DNA of 64,000 nucleotides from Naematelia aurantialba (lineage: Eukaryota; Basidiomycota; Tremellomycetes; Tremellales; Naemateliaceae), in assembly GCA_021527695.1 (NCBI GenBank), contig JAKFAO010000012.1, positions 682,001 to 746,000 of the forward strand, in the 5' to 3' direction. Numbering within the stretch: the stretch's first letter is position 1; each line of letters starts with the position of its first letter. Positions 38,071 to 50,289 of this stretch are shown one piece after another. The translations under genes were made by a program, and so were the position numbers. The notes below the pieces were generated by a model. The model was not told the origin of the DNA, made no database searches, and was given only the letters and a program-made list of their open reading frames with translations.

Positions 38071-38919
38071 TTTCTGACGATGTATGGCTGTTACCTAGAG
38101 CTGGTTGAAGGTGGTACTGCGCAGGAGGGATGCCGGGCAGAAGGAAAGGAGTGGAGAACGGCGGATGGTGGGAATCGCGGCTTGGGGGTTGATTGATGTC
38201 CGGGAAGAAGGAGAGGGTAGAGACGCTAGAATGCCTGTACGCCGCGAGAAAGGGAAGAGCAGCGGTGGATGTTGGTGCTGACTTGAGACGAGGGTGCTAC
38301 TGGGTATACCTGCCAAGAGAATGGGCAATGTAAAGATCTACGAATGGCAGAGTCGAGATATTGTCAGCTCGTCACTTTTTCACCGGTAACCATTGCGAAC
38401 CGGGCCGAGGGGAATCTTAGCGAGGTACCTAAATAAAATAATGCCAGTATCCAGGCACCTCGTGCCGAGATCTCCGAAACCTTCGTAGCAGCTACCGTGG
38501 GAGACTAGCGAGGGGGTAAGCGGCGCCCGGAACAGGATGATGATGCAGTTGCTTCGGCACATGTACATGTCAGTTTGCTTGTGACGGGACAGGGCCATGG
38601 GGAGCTCTGCGTGGTGAAAGCGGCTGAAAGGGGATGACTGACCGGCGGCGGGAATGGATGCCCGAATCTGGTTGATGAATGCAAGTGTAGGGTTTTGGCC
38701 GAGATGAGGAAGCGCGCCGGCTTGCTCGTGCCGCTCTCTCTTTGTCAGCGTATATCAAGCACGAGCTGTGATCGTCAAGCTCACCTCATCCCACCAAGAG
38801 TCACTAGTGCAGTCCCCTACTGTCCCCGCCCATCCATCCCATCATCGATTCGGTGATTGATACACCACGATATTTCCAGCTATACTGCTTCGGCCATCCA
38901 CGTGACATCGACCCTCCAG
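38071..38919. promoter_or_regulatory. Divergent promoter region, carrier / unknown membrane protein
   Basis: 849 bp between opposed starts. I see no gene. ORFs here are short and lack splice support. Confidence 0.5.
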
Positions 38920-40336
38920 ATGCTACCCTCCCAAGTCAACCTGTGCGGCGGTCGTAGCTGGTGGACACCGCCCCATATGGGCTACTCGTTCAAACACTCG
39001 TTCTCGTATCCCGTTCCGGGAGGCATAGGCGAAGCTGCAGCGGCGTCAATGGCCAGTGCCGCTGGTGCTGCCGGAGCTGCCGGGGCTGCCGGTGCCGGGG
39101 AAGGGGCTGCAGCTGCAGGCGCAGCGTCCCACTTTGCTTCAGCAGGACATGGCGCAGGAGGTGGCGGCGGATTCATACCGCGAGGGCCGATGCAGTACCA
39201 GTACCGCGGTGGGTGGGGCGGCGGGTGGATGCGGCCCCGCGGCTTTGGCATGCGCCGACTCGTCTGGGTGAGTTGGCCAGTCGACTCCTCGTCCGATCTA
39301 CCCGCGTAGTTAATTGTGAGGGTCGTAGGCTGATAAGCATAGTTTGGACTGGGTGCATGGGTGACAGGAGCCTACTACAAACATAAGGAGAGCGAGGAAG
39401 CACATATGCGGTACTTGGCCGAGACGGCCCGAGAAGAGCCAGTCCGAGAACGAGGTGGCGGAGGAGGTCGCTGGGGCTCTCAGTGGCAATGGCAGTCGGA
39501 ACGCGGCCCGTCCCCACCGCCATCGTCTGCCTTTCGACGGCCAGAATTCGACACCGCCACCCCCGCCAGATTCGACACCAACCTCTCCCCTGCTGCTTCT
39601 GCCGGCGCCGCAGTCGACCAGTCTGCCATCCTCGCCTCCCTACCCCGACACCCACAGCCAAGTTCACAGCCGGAGCAGCAGCAGCTACAGCCCGGACGGG
39701 AAGAGCAGCAACAGCGACAGCAGTCTGATAATGCCCAGTCTCGTGGCGGGTGGGGGTGGGGCCATCATCGAAGATGCAAGGAAGAGCGCGTTCGCCGCGG
39801 CCAGGCAGAGGCGGCAGACACACAGGTTCAAGCTCAGGCTGCAGTGGTGTCCGGCCTGGACGGACAAGCGCGCGACGGCACGGCGGCCGAGGTGACGAGG
39901 CTGCGGGAGGCTGTAGCGGCGCTTTGGGCAGAGAGGAAGCGCGTCGCCGAGGGCGTGCAGGAGAGGGCGAACGATAGGGTATGTCCTCACCTCCTCTTGC
40001 AGCAGCATAGATGTCCCTCGACATAGATATCCCTCGAATCTTCCACCTTGCTGGTTTTATATCCATGTCTCGGTGTCACCTCGGCTTGGTGTGCGGCTGG
40101 CCCTGGTATCCCAGAATGGATGATGCCGGGATTTGATGGTGCCGAGCTGACGGGCGTAGGCCAAGGAGTACGCCAAGGAGAAACTCGACACGCTGTCCGC
40201 TGCGCTCGAGACCCTGCGCGAGGTGAGCTTGGAGCTTGGTGGGCATGTGCAAAGCTGATCAGCACAGTCTCTCAAGACCGATACACCCAAGAGCGCCAAG
40301 GACGGCAAGGACGGCAAGGACGGCAAGCTCGTGTAG
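38920..40336 (+). CDS. Unknown protein with one membrane segment and charged coiled-coil tail
   Basis: I do not recognise the family. Exon 1 (38920-39267) encodes MLPSQVNLCGGRSWW, then GYSFKHSFSYP, an Ala/Gly-rich stretch and RGGWGGGWMRPRGFGMRRLV. The best acceptor is at 39341-39342, because it keeps phase 0. It gives FGLGAWVTGAYYKHKESEEA, so residues around LVWFGLGAWVTGAYY form one short hydrophobic segment followed by a charged HMRYLAETAREE stretch. A disordered Gln/Pro/Ser middle follows, then a helical tail EVTRLREAVAALWAERKRVA. Two further introns lead to KEYAKEKLDTLSAALETLRE and a Lys/Asp-rich end, stop at 40336. The layout suggests a small membrane-anchored protein. A start at the in-frame ATG 38980 is possible. 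In the middle exon an alternative frame also looks partly coding, so that part is uncertain. Confidence 0.6.
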
Positions 40337-42796
40337 ATCAAGTCGTGTGGATCATCTCGTGTAGCTGCTCTTGTTGTGGATTATCCAGTGGTTCTCGGCC
40401 GAGATAGTAGAAACCAAGCATGCAGTCGTTGTTATCGGCAGTGGCCGCGCCTTGCTTCAGCTGGCGGTCAGGCACTGGAAATCCAGCCTCTGACGCCATT
40501 ACGAGTTCACCTCACGAGCTGAAGTGTACGTCGCCTCTGCTTCAGAGCTGCTTGATGCTCACCCCACAGTTTTCGGCGGGGACAAAAAGTACCACGGTGC
40601 AGCGCACCCATACAGGCAATCGCTGTCCTACCATCGAGATGTGGCAGAGTCCGCTTTCTGGCCCGTCACTTAGGCTTATCTGAGGTACCAACCAGACATC
40701 GGCCAAGTTGGCGACTGACATGGAAGAGCTTCGCCCAAATTATTACAGCGCTCTGGGCCTGTCAATGTCCCAGCTGCTCGGTGTGAGTGGCAAATCGTCT
40801 TCCTGCCTGTCAGTCTGACTTGTCAGAATTCAGAGGAAGTAGCGTCTTGCACTGCCATTCGACGCCGTAGACAGCCAAAAAGCCTCTCGGTCCAGCCAAC
40901 ATAGAGCTCAGAGCACTCTGCGTGACCCTGCCCAGCGAAAAACTCGGTGCTTGCGAAAACGCGATTTGGGCACGGAGCCCTCTGTCCCGGTGCGGCTGTG
41001 CGGCATTGATCCAAGTTAAGCGAACGCTGTATGACTCGCTATCACCCATATATAGTCCCACGTTGTCTGTGCAAGGGGTCCTTGCAAGCGGCGCTCTGAG
41101 AGGAATTTTGCGACCGATGGTTCCATGATTTCCGACAGCGTTCTGTACCGCGCACCGACAAAGCCCATCATCAAGTCGTCCAAGCTTGGCACTGAGACTC
41201 ACCACCTGGAGTCCAGTATGTATGGTCCTCAGTAATGTTTTAGCTCTCAGTTTCAATCTGTACGATTCAGCAGGACAAGCAACGCATCAAAACTCATTAC
41301 GCCCTCGACTATTGAGCTTGATCGGCATAGACGTCGTGCGCGACATTTGGCGCACGCCGCCGTCTTCGATAGGAGCGATAGTTTGTCATACACGACTATG
41401 ATGGTTCTCACCATGCCTCTGTCTTCAGATAGCCAATGTATCTGCAGTGTGCATGTGTTGTATATTTTCTGTCCACGATGGCGACTGTTGCCACTCGTGT
41501 CCAGTCGTTATTGCCACTCGTGTTTGGCCCTGTAACGCGTAGTCGTGTGTAGGCATTTATTTGCCTGAGCTCAACTGCAACAGACGTCTCCACCAGTAGT
41601 AACTCTCCGACCCTCCCCCTTGCTCGCGCTATCGATGCATGCAGCGTTCTGTCTGCACTTGCTGCCAAGGATGCCTCGACGACTGTCGGTGCCACATTCC
41701 GGGACCCCGCCTTTTTTGACTTTTGCCCCCCCTTTGCGATGTTCGCCGGGACTCTCAAACCAACTTTTTGGGCAGCCTTGTCAAGCAGTCCGACCTGTTC
41801 CATGGCTTGTCTCCTCTTTCTCTGCTTGGAGCTTCTGCTTGCCTCTACTCCTCGGCACCACTACAGCTAAAGAGCGTGTCTGTGAGAGTGTCGCAAAATC
41901 GCTTGTATCCAGAGAACAAACGCTCGCGCCGCTCTTGAAAACTCCCCCCCCCCCCCCCGCCCCCCTCGGTCCCTCCTTTCATGTGGGTCCCGAGCCCCGC
42001 GCCTCGACCAATTGCGGGCCGTGTGCTCGACCACTCAACCCGCCACTATCACCACGAGCTCTGTCGCCGACGCTGTCCAGTCCGACTCGAGTAGCAGCAA
42101 CAGTGAGTCCAACAGTCGCAGTGCGTCGCAACCATCCAATATGCGCGAATGTGTACGCTGCCCGCGTGCAGGGGGTCGCCATGCAGGGAGAGGAGAATCC
42201 ACGATGAGACGTGGCTATGTGGTGGCCTCGAAGGGTTGGTGAATGGTCCGAAAGAGGGAAGAATTTGCTCAGACTGGCCCTTCCTTTGACAAGTGATAAC
42301 CTGCTCTGGCTGAACCCTTTCATAGCCCACACTCAGCAACCGCACCTCTCTTCACCAGGCCGTCGATCTCTACTCGGCCACCACCATCGACACTGACTCT
42401 GACGGTCTTGGCGCAGGCGAACAGCACACCTAGGCAGAGTGTCTCGTGTACTCGTGTGGTGAGTGAGTGGGTTTCATCAAACTTGACACACCGTGGGCCA
42501 TCTCTCTACTCGTTCCCTTCTCCTCGCAACTCCTCTACCCTTTACGCCCCCTCCTCGTCGACTGACCTTCCTCCGATACTGTTCGACTCCCATACATCGC
42601 TGCTGGGCGTTCGGTTCCCGCGGTCATCGGTCCCGCCTCCGTCGTGGTGTCTCGGAAACTGGCTGATATTACAACAATAAACAGTAACAACAGTGACGCA
42701 GCATTTGCCCGACGACCCATACTCAGTTCAATCCTTTGAACAACCTCGTCTTTACGGTGACACCCCGGCGCGCTCGAAGACCAGCCGCTTGTGGCC
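40337..42796. other. 2.46-kb gene-poor region upstream of the FLO8-like gene
   Basis: The longest stretch without a confident gene. It holds a run of sixteen C (41944-41959) and short coding-like fragments on the + strand (for example one reading GSMISDSVLYRAPTKPIIKS near 41120-41180). A minus-strand ORF of 148 codons (41256-40810) and a + strand ORF of 195 codons (41620-42207) have no family resemblance and lack splice context. The simplest reading is a long regulatory region and leader for the downstream regulator, with a possible decayed gene at 40.4-41.2 kb. Confidence 0.5.
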
Positions 42797-45700
42797 ATGC
42801 AGCAAGCAACCCACGCAATGATGGTGAGTCCTGCGCCAGCCCCGGCTACTCTTGCCCACCACCACCACCACCGACTCCAGCTCGTAATTTTGTCTATGTT
42901 CTCCTTGCTGCCCATGCTATCACCCCAATGTTGACTCTGACGCCGCAGACTCCCCATATGCAGTCGCACCCAGGCCCACAGCCAGCCTTCGACCCCAACG
43001 TCATGTCGCAGTTTGCGGCAAACGGCCATACGGTCGGGCTAGACCTCGCACACCTGCCCGAGGAGATGCGGGCGGCGATGATGGAGCATGGAAGGATGCA
43101 GCAGCTGGCAGGACGGGATGTCAAGGCGGCGCAGCAGAGGGCTCTGGGCGTGCAGGCAAACGGCATGCCGCCGCAGCAGATGCAGCACCCGCCTCCCCCG
43201 CCCCATCTCGTCCAGCAGCAGCAGCAGCAACAACACCAGCAGCAGCAACAGCAGGCACAGCAGCAGCAGCAAGCCCAGCAACAGCAAGGAAGGCAGCTTG
43301 TGATCGCCTCGAACGGACAGCAGTACTATGCCGACGCTCAAGGTCGCCCGGTCATGGCTGGATGGCCGCAGGCACCTTCACGAGCCATGGCGAACGGAGC
43401 GGCGCAATACACCCCTGCGCAACTGCAGCAGCTACAGCAACAGCAGCATCAGATGCTACAGGCGCAATTCGCACAGCAGCAACACCAACAGGCATTTGCA
43501 GCTCAGCAGCAGCAACAGCACGCGCAACAACAGCACCAGCACCAGCAAGCTGCCCAACACCAGCAGTTGGCTCAAGCGCAACGTGTCGCCTCACAACCTC
43601 CCCCGACACGACCACCGCTGTCCTCCCACCCATCAACTGCATCTCCCGCTCATTTACAGGTTCCGCCGCCGCCGCTGAAGCACACCGCCAGTCGAGCACC
43701 ATCGCGATCTGCTTCTCCCATTCCTCCCCATATGCGTCCGGCCACAGCTCCTTCTTCTCAGCCGATGCAGTCCTCCGCGTCCGCCATGTCAGGCTCGACC
43801 ATGGTGAACACTACTCCCCTCCCCCAACGCTCCAACACTCTGCCGACCGTCTCCACGATGCATCCCGTTCCGCACGGCCGTTTCGCAGAGGAGGGTGTCG
43901 CTGGGCCATCGCGTCCGTCCAGCCCACATCCGCAACATCAACAGTCGCCGCACGATCGATTCGCCGCCAAACTTGCTGAACTTCATGCAATCGCCATGCG
44001 ACAGGGACCAAAATTGACAGCCGCTGCGGCGCGGAAGCAGAGAGAGACCGAAACGAAACGCTTAAGAATACATATCGAGCAGTTTCAGGCTCGACTTGAC
44101 CGGGTGCAGTCTCAACAGGAGGAGGCGAAAACGGCGAAAGAGATTCTGCAAGACCAGATGCGGATGGCGGATCAGCGCAAGTTCAATGGCTTTGTCCTAG
44201 AGTAGTCCGTCCGAAGGTTCCCCGTGTATTGATCTGAGCTGATTTCGCGTAGTTTGCAGAGGGCAGGTTATTCCAAAGCGGCAGAAAGGTTTGCCACCGA
44301 CATGGATTACTCCCGGACTCCTGCGTCAAACCGGTCGCCTCATGACAAAGCCACCGGGACGCAATCGTCGCCAAACTTGCATGACAACGCTTCAGCAGGT
44401 GATGCGACCCTGGTGGAAAGTGCGTCGGGTGATGTATCCCTCGAACTGCGTACTCCAACCGGTGGCTCGCCGGTCAAGGCTCGATCTCCTGTCAAGTCGA
44501 CTAGACCTACGCCGGTCTCTCCCGCGAAGAGCCAGCGATCGGTCAAGGACGAGACGATGAGTGCGGCGGACTCCATCTTTGGCTCGGGCGGCGCGGCGTT
44601 AGACGACGTGGAGGTGGATCAGGAGAAGGAAACAAGGGACGAGAAGCCGCAAGGGGCAGACCGCGAGGAAGCAGAGCGGCGTGATCTGGGCTATCTTTAC
44701 TCGGTGAGTGGGTGGAGCCAACCCTTAGCGCTGCAACTGACGTGGCCCAAGTGGTGGACGGTCTTTGAAGATACTCGGCGTCTAGTGGCGGCCGGGTCAA
44801 CTGCCCACCGGCGCATACGGACGCCAGCGACTACGGTCACACGGACTGGTGGGATGCAGCCTACGTCTGCGATGGCCGCTCGTGTGGGGGTATCAGCGCC
44901 TGCCACTGCCATTCGTGACTCGTCTGTCGACATGGCCGAGTCGGCGGAGCGTGCAATGTTGACGCAGATCGTAACGAATGCGGCCGCTCTTCAGGCGAGG
45001 CAGAACGGGATGGGCAACGAGGATGACCCGGCTGTGATCAATGCGCAATTACAGGCGGCCGACACGATGCGGCGAATGCAGCAGGCTCAGATCGACGCTC
45101 TACAAGAAGAAGCGAAGCGGCGCAGTATGCTCGGTCAGCCAGGCCAGATGATGCCTACGGTGCGTTGGGGCTAGCACTATCACTCGACCTTGTACCCCCT
45201 AACTACGGTTGTGGCTGTGGCTGATGTGGTGCAGAATGTCGCGATGCAGCAGGGCCAACGGATGATGTTGCCCGACGGCATGACGCAGGCGGACCTGCAG
45301 CGCCAACTGGCACTCCACGGCCAGACATACCAGCAGAACGTGCAGCAGTACATGACCGCGCATGGGTGGCCTCAAGGGCAAATCTTGCCAAACGGCCAGA
45401 TGCGCGCCATGACGCCAAATGGAGTCCGGTACATGCCAGTACCAGGGCAGGTACAGGCGCAGCATTTTATGCAAGGCGGACCGGATAGTATGGACTCTCC
45501 AGCGGACAGTATCATGTCGCTTAGCAAGAGGCAGTCGGATACCTCGCCCATGGATGGGATCAAGAAGAAGCCAAAGCTTGCGGGCAAGCAGCCCAGTGAG
45601 TTGAGTTTCGGTAGTCGTCAGCTGCTGTGCTTTCTCAACCGTGATTCATTCAACAGTCTTCATTCATGTGCTGTATCGCTTCATACGCTGTATCACTTTT

Positions 45701-47008
45701 TGTTTTACTTGATGCTCTATAGTACTTCCGTCCGATTCTTCGCTAACACCCACAGCTCCCGAGGACCATCAGCGCCAGGCTATCGAGATGGCGCAGAGGG
45801 TTGCCACGCAGATGCCGCAGCCGCCGGGTATTCCGACGATCCCCGGCACGTTCCCCGGTCAATACCGTGGTCCTCCACAGGTCCAGCAACCCGTGAGTCC
45901 TGCACCAATCTCTTTGATTTGTCCTACACCCAATTCATCTCAGTCCTCAATACATCTCAGTTCTCCTATGCCTACCACTTGGAAGTCGGAACCCCATGCC
46001 ACTGAAGTGAGAATGCACGCTCATATGTCACAGCCAATGCCGATGACCGAGGCCCAGCGGAGCTACGCTGAGAAACAAGCGGCGTATGCTCGCGCTCAAG
46101 TGATGAACTCGCCAGCCAACGGCTACGTGCAGTCCCCGACGAGCATGCACTTTGAAGATGCTGCACACGAAGGCGTCAACGCTGCGCCCCCGCCCCCTCC
46201 TGCTTCAGGCAAACTGCAGCGCGTCCCAACCCTCACTCTTGACGTGAATGGAAATCCGCGGCCATCTGAAATGACGCCACCAAGCACGACGTCCAGCAAG
46301 AAGAAGGGTACCACGAGCGGCGGCAAGAAGGGCAGTGGCAAGGGGCCTGCCGTAAAAGGCAGAGGCGGGAAAGGCAACAAGGCGCGGGCATCGATGTCTG
46401 AGATTGGCGAGAGTCCGATGGCGGCAACCCCGAGCTACCCCATGCAAGCTACGCCGACGCAGGGGTTCGATGCCGCATTTGGGGCGCCCGAAGGTCCAGG
46501 TGGGGCCGCCTCGACCCCTGCGCAGACGTACGGTCTGCCGCCTGGCCTTGACACCCCTGTACGGCATAATCAGCCTGTCCCGGCCGACGAAGGACAACCA
46601 CCACAGCCACAACCGCACCAGCCACATGATGCGCACCAGGCTCAGATGATGGTGCATCAAGACCAGCAGGTCGAACAAGACTTCTTCAAGGCGTTGAATG
46701 CGTATGAGCAGGACGGCGCGCAGCACCTGCAACAGCAGCAGCACCCACCACATCAAGCACAACAACAGCACCACCAACAGCCGCAGCAGCCGCAGCCAAT
46801 GTCGGCGATGCAGATGAATTTCGACACGGAATTTGATTTTGACGTGAGTTTGTTTGCGGTTGCGTTTCTGCTCTTGCCGTTTGGGCGTGGCACGGTCTGT
46901 GCTGGGTTCGCAGCTGACAGGCAGTGGGCGAATGCGAATTTTGAGGGCGAAGATGGCGATTGGACGAGCTTTGCGGATGGCGCCCTGCATGAAGGGACGG
47001 GGATGTAG
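42797..47008 (+). CDS. Q-rich LisH transcriptional regulator, FLO8-like
   Basis: Probable homologue of yeast Flo8 / filamentous Som1, PKA-pathway regulators of adhesion and filamentous growth. Exon 1 is 27 nt (MQQATHAMM, 42797-42823) and exon 2 opens at 42949. A polyglutamine-rich region fills about 43.2-43.6 kb. The LisH motif appears only after splicing 44205-44252, giving FNGFVLEYLQRAGYSKAAER. Splicing 44704-44751 gives DLGYLYSWWTVFEDTRRLVA, which aligns by eye with Flo8 GFLYEWWQIFWDIF just after its LisH domain. A Met/Gln-rich stretch, a Lys/Gly-rich basic patch (KKKGTTSGGKKGSGKGPAVK, about 46.3 kb) and a Phe/Asp/Trp acidic end (NANFEGEDGDWTSFADGALH) mirror Flo8's basic and acidic C-terminal parts. 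The stop is TAG at 47008. The identification is by architecture and short motifs. Confidence 0.8.
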
Positions 47009-47714
47009 AGTGCTCAGGGGAGACAGGGAGCAAAATAGGCGATAGAGAGAGGACCACGGGGCAACGAAATCTGATGCCAGCTACGACAAGTGACGACGAG
47101 GACCAGCAGGAGGATGAGGACGCGGACGCGGATGAGGACGCGGCTGCCCGCGTCATGTTTCTAGAGCAAGATCAACCACCACTACGACCGACTTATATAC
47201 GACTTGAAACGACGTGCGGATCTCAGTAGATATCACCCTGCATCTATAGTCTTGATTCATACCCGGCTTGTGCCGCGCCACGCTGGGTCTCGAGAGGGCT
47301 GTTTAGCTAGCGAGATAGCGAGATAGGGAACGCAGCATTTTGGCCTGCGAGCTGCGACTCTGGATACGCGGATACGCGGACGAGAGGCGGCGTTCTCGTT
47401 GTTACATGCATTGTTTGTGGGCTGTCGTCTGCTGTTGTCGGTGTTTGTGGGCTGCTTTTGTCTGCTGTTTGTCGTGTGCTGTTGTCTGGGTTTGTCGTGT
47501 GCTGTTGTCTGGGTTTGTCGTCTGCTGTTGTCTGGGTTTGTCGTCTGCTGCCAGGTACACGAGCATATACGAACACACGCATACACGCATTCTCAGATAC
47601 GATTACATCCGCGCGTCTGGCTACATGTCAAGTAGAAACAGTCGATACACCGCAGTCGCCTCTAGCCTCTACACTGGAGCGCCGTCTAAAGATGCAGACA
47701 CGTACGGATGCCCG
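47009..47714. other. Convergent intergenic region with 23-bp repeats
   Basis: 706 bp between the FLO8-like and SYLF gene stops. At about 47423-47551 a GT-rich array has a roughly 23-bp unit (tttgtcgtgtgctgttgtct plus ggg), with about four imperfect copies. Confidence 0.75.
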
Positions 47715-49959
47715 TCACGCCCAACGCCGACTGCCGCCGTACTCGTACTCGTACTCGTCTTTCTGCGTATACCCCCCTGCCCCTGCCCCTGGCCGGGCGC
47801 CCTCCGCTCCGCCCTCAGCAGCCAACGACATCCGCACAGCCTCGTTGATCCTCTCCTTCTCCTGCTGCGCCACAGCGTCGTCGTCCTCGCCCTGTCCGTA
47901 CCACTCTCCATAGCCGTGCGCGGTCGAGTCGCTGGGGTCCGCACCGGAGGGCACCATGGCGAGGTTGGCGGTCTTGCCTTCGGCTAAGAGGAGGGTGTTG
48001 TGCAGTCCTTCAGGGCCGGGTCCCTTTGGCCATGCTATGGCGGGAACGACGGGAGAGATAACACGATAATCAGCTCTACGTCCTACGGCTGTGTTCTCCT
48101 TCCGACGAGGCAAGAGAAACATAATATTAAGAGAAGAGGAATGGTCTAGCTGGCGGGGCTAGGGTGGAACACGGTGTTGATGGAGAGCATTGGAGTACTC
48201 ACGAAACGCCCCGCCCAAGATCTGCTTCGTCGTGACGCCGGGAGTGTGGTAGAAGCGCGCATTCTCGTCGGTCCGGATGACGATAATCGTCCCGTCAAGC
48301 TGGGCGCCCCCGTACAGCCCTTTCGACTTTGTATCTACCAGCGTCAGCACCCACCAGGGGACGCATGAGCGTCCATAAGGGTGTGGGAGCGAGGGAAGGA
48401 GACAGATCAACGAGCAGCCATAAGGGCGTGGGAGCGAGGAAAGGAGACAGATGGCGGTCGCAGATAGACACCCACAGGACCAGGCCGGCTTCGACATGAG
48501 GTTCGAGTCGAGGGCGAAGCCGTTTCCCACGGGGCCAGCGGCGATGGCGAGCTCGGCTCCGAGCTTGACCTGGCGGGTTGAGGGTGGGTCGAAGCAGGGC
48601 GAGTGCATGCCAGCCAGGTTAGATGTGGAAGATCGACATTGAGACCGAGGATGTAAGGTGAACAGGACCGAGGAGGTACAGCGGACCCAGGGAGGGATAG
48701 AGGAAGAGAAGGAGAGGGATGTCAGCGGGAACATGTGGATATACCCATCTACCGACTTGGGGTTTGCTGAACGCCTCGATAGCCCTTTCCGTCCGCAAGA
48801 TGACGACGCAGTCGTAGACGTCGATGCCGGCCAGGAAGCCGAACCCGAGGGTATGGATGAGGATCTGTGCTGTGAGCTTCAAGGGGAACGTGGAGGGCTC
48901 GGTCGCGAGATAGTTGAGGTCAGGAAGGAAGAAACAAAGAGAAAAGGAAGAGACAGAAGGAAGCGAGAGAGAAGGTAGGGAGAGAGAAGGCAGGGAGAGA
49001 GAAGGACGGGAGAGAGAAGGAAGAGACAGAGGAGGAGAGAGAAGGAGAGACGGAGGAGAGACAAGGGCGAGACAAGTGGAAGAGAAGAGACATACACCCA
49101 TAGGCGGCCGCCAATCCCCGTCCTCGCCCCGCCTCACCACCACCCCACTCCCAGACGCGCCACTCCACCCAAAGCCCGTACGGAACACCGTAAAGATCGC
49201 GAGCCCCTTGGCCTGCGCCATCGCCCCGGGCGGGATCTTCTTGAGCACTCTCTGCGTCTTCTTGGCGGCGCTGGCGTCGTTGTATCCTGATGTCTCGGTC
49301 GCGGGGATTCCATCACCTAGTACAAAGTGCCTGGTGAGCTCACTGACCTTGTTCAGACATGTTGAGCTGGCGATACATTGCATGCATTGTAGAGAGGCGA
49401 TGGCCCATGGCCCGACAACGCTGGGCGCGGGGAGGTGTAAGAGAAAGAGCACGAGCATGAGCGGGGGCAGGGATAACGCATGGGTGAGAGCAGGGACAGG
49501 ACCGTTCGAGCTGAGGGCAGTACGCACGTGTAAATGTACGCAGTATGCGAGCGCACTTTTCAGACTCCCGTGCGAGGTCGGTGGGGTAGAACGCCTCGAT
49601 ACCCAGCTTGCCAGCCTGCTTGTTGCTCCATTCGCCGACCTGTACGGCTATTAGTCTTGCTCAAGAGTCGACATCAGGCCACTGCGCCCCGTCTGTTCCA
49701 TCCTGTCCCATATGGTCTGACTTGTCCTTATACGAATCTGCGCCGTCCGCCGACCTCCCTCTCCTGGAGCATAGATGACTCGGCTGGCATGTGGACGTTT
49801 CAAGGCACAACTACTGGATGGGATAGCACGCTCTATCAAGCTCTCCAGCTCTATCAAGCTCTCCAGCCTCACCTTGTTCGCAGCCTGCCAGCTCTTGTGG
49901 ACGACCTTGGAATGGTTGACCTTGTCCATCGAGCTCATCACCTTGTCTTTCCACGGCAT
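47715..49959 (-). CDS. SYLF-domain (Ysc84-like) actin/lipid-binding protein
   Basis: SYLF proteins bind phosphoinositides and actin at endocytic sites. Exon 1 reads MPWKDKVMSSMDKVNHSKVV. Later exons give GKLGIEAFYPTDLARESEKC, then IPPGAMAQAKGLAIFTVFRT and GFGWSGASGSGVVVRRGEDG, the hallmark start of the SYLF fold. HTLGFGFLAGIDVYDCVVIL, KLGAELAIAAGPVGNGFALD, MSKPAWSYTKSKGLYGGAQL and the end GVTTKQILGGAF follow. Splicing of the WSY junction is phase 1 and exact. The tail is acidic, Ala/Gly-rich (DEYEYEYGGSRRWA), with no SH3 domain, unlike yeast Ysc84. Four or more introns are present, and three contain tandem repeats (see separate entries). The stop is TGA at 47717-47715. Confidence 0.88.
48371..48452 (-). 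repeat. 45-bp period duplication in a SYLF intron
   Basis: Two copies (48371-48407 and 48416-48452) sharing about 33 of 37 positions, inside the intron that precedes the TKSKGLYGG exon. Confidence 0.8.
48960..49075 (-). repeat. 15-bp gggagagagaaggna repeats in a SYLF intron
   Basis: Four or more purine-rich units on the + strand (pyrimidine-rich in the transcript) between the RPPMG and KLTAQIL exons. Confidence 0.8.
49831..49866 (-). repeat. Exact 18-bp duplication in SYLF intron 1
   Basis: Two identical, adjacent copies of ctctatcaagctctccag lie about 10 bp inside the donor of the first intron. Confidence 0.9.
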
Positions 49960-50289
49960 GTTTGGTTCGGCCTGTACCACGGTTCTCTGCAGGGGCACTT
50001 GGGTATGCTGGATACGATAATAACAGCGTAGAGACTGTTGTGCATACGCACAGGCAGTCGATATATGTTGTACAGCTGTCTACGCAGACCGTCTCGAACC
50101 AAATAAATAGGCCGAGTGACGCACGCACGTTGTGGAGCCCCGCGTTCTGATTAAGGCCGGAGTTTGGCCCAAAGTCCGTTCCCGATTCCACTCTCAACGT
50201 TCGTTTGTTCTGTCCAACCCACAGATGGGCATCACAAAGCAACTCGTCTAGCCTCTTTGGCATCCTCTTCATCACGCACACACACAGCC
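49960..50289. promoter_or_regulatory. Divergent promoter, SYLF gene / ISA2
   Basis: 330 bp between opposed ATGs. There is a CA-rich leader just before the ISA2 start. No clear TATA box was seen. Confidence 0.5.

Noticed and set aside
39368..39895. Alternative frame in the middle exon of the gene at 38.9-40.3 kb
   Set aside because: It needs the later acceptor, loses the KHKESEEAHMRYLAE stretch, and cannot join the C-terminal coiled coil without an extra intron.
41620..42207. 195-codon + strand ORF upstream of the FLO8-like gene
   Set aside because: Low-complexity Pro/Ser/Leu translation crossing a 16-C run, with no family resemblance. More likely leader or regulatory DNA.
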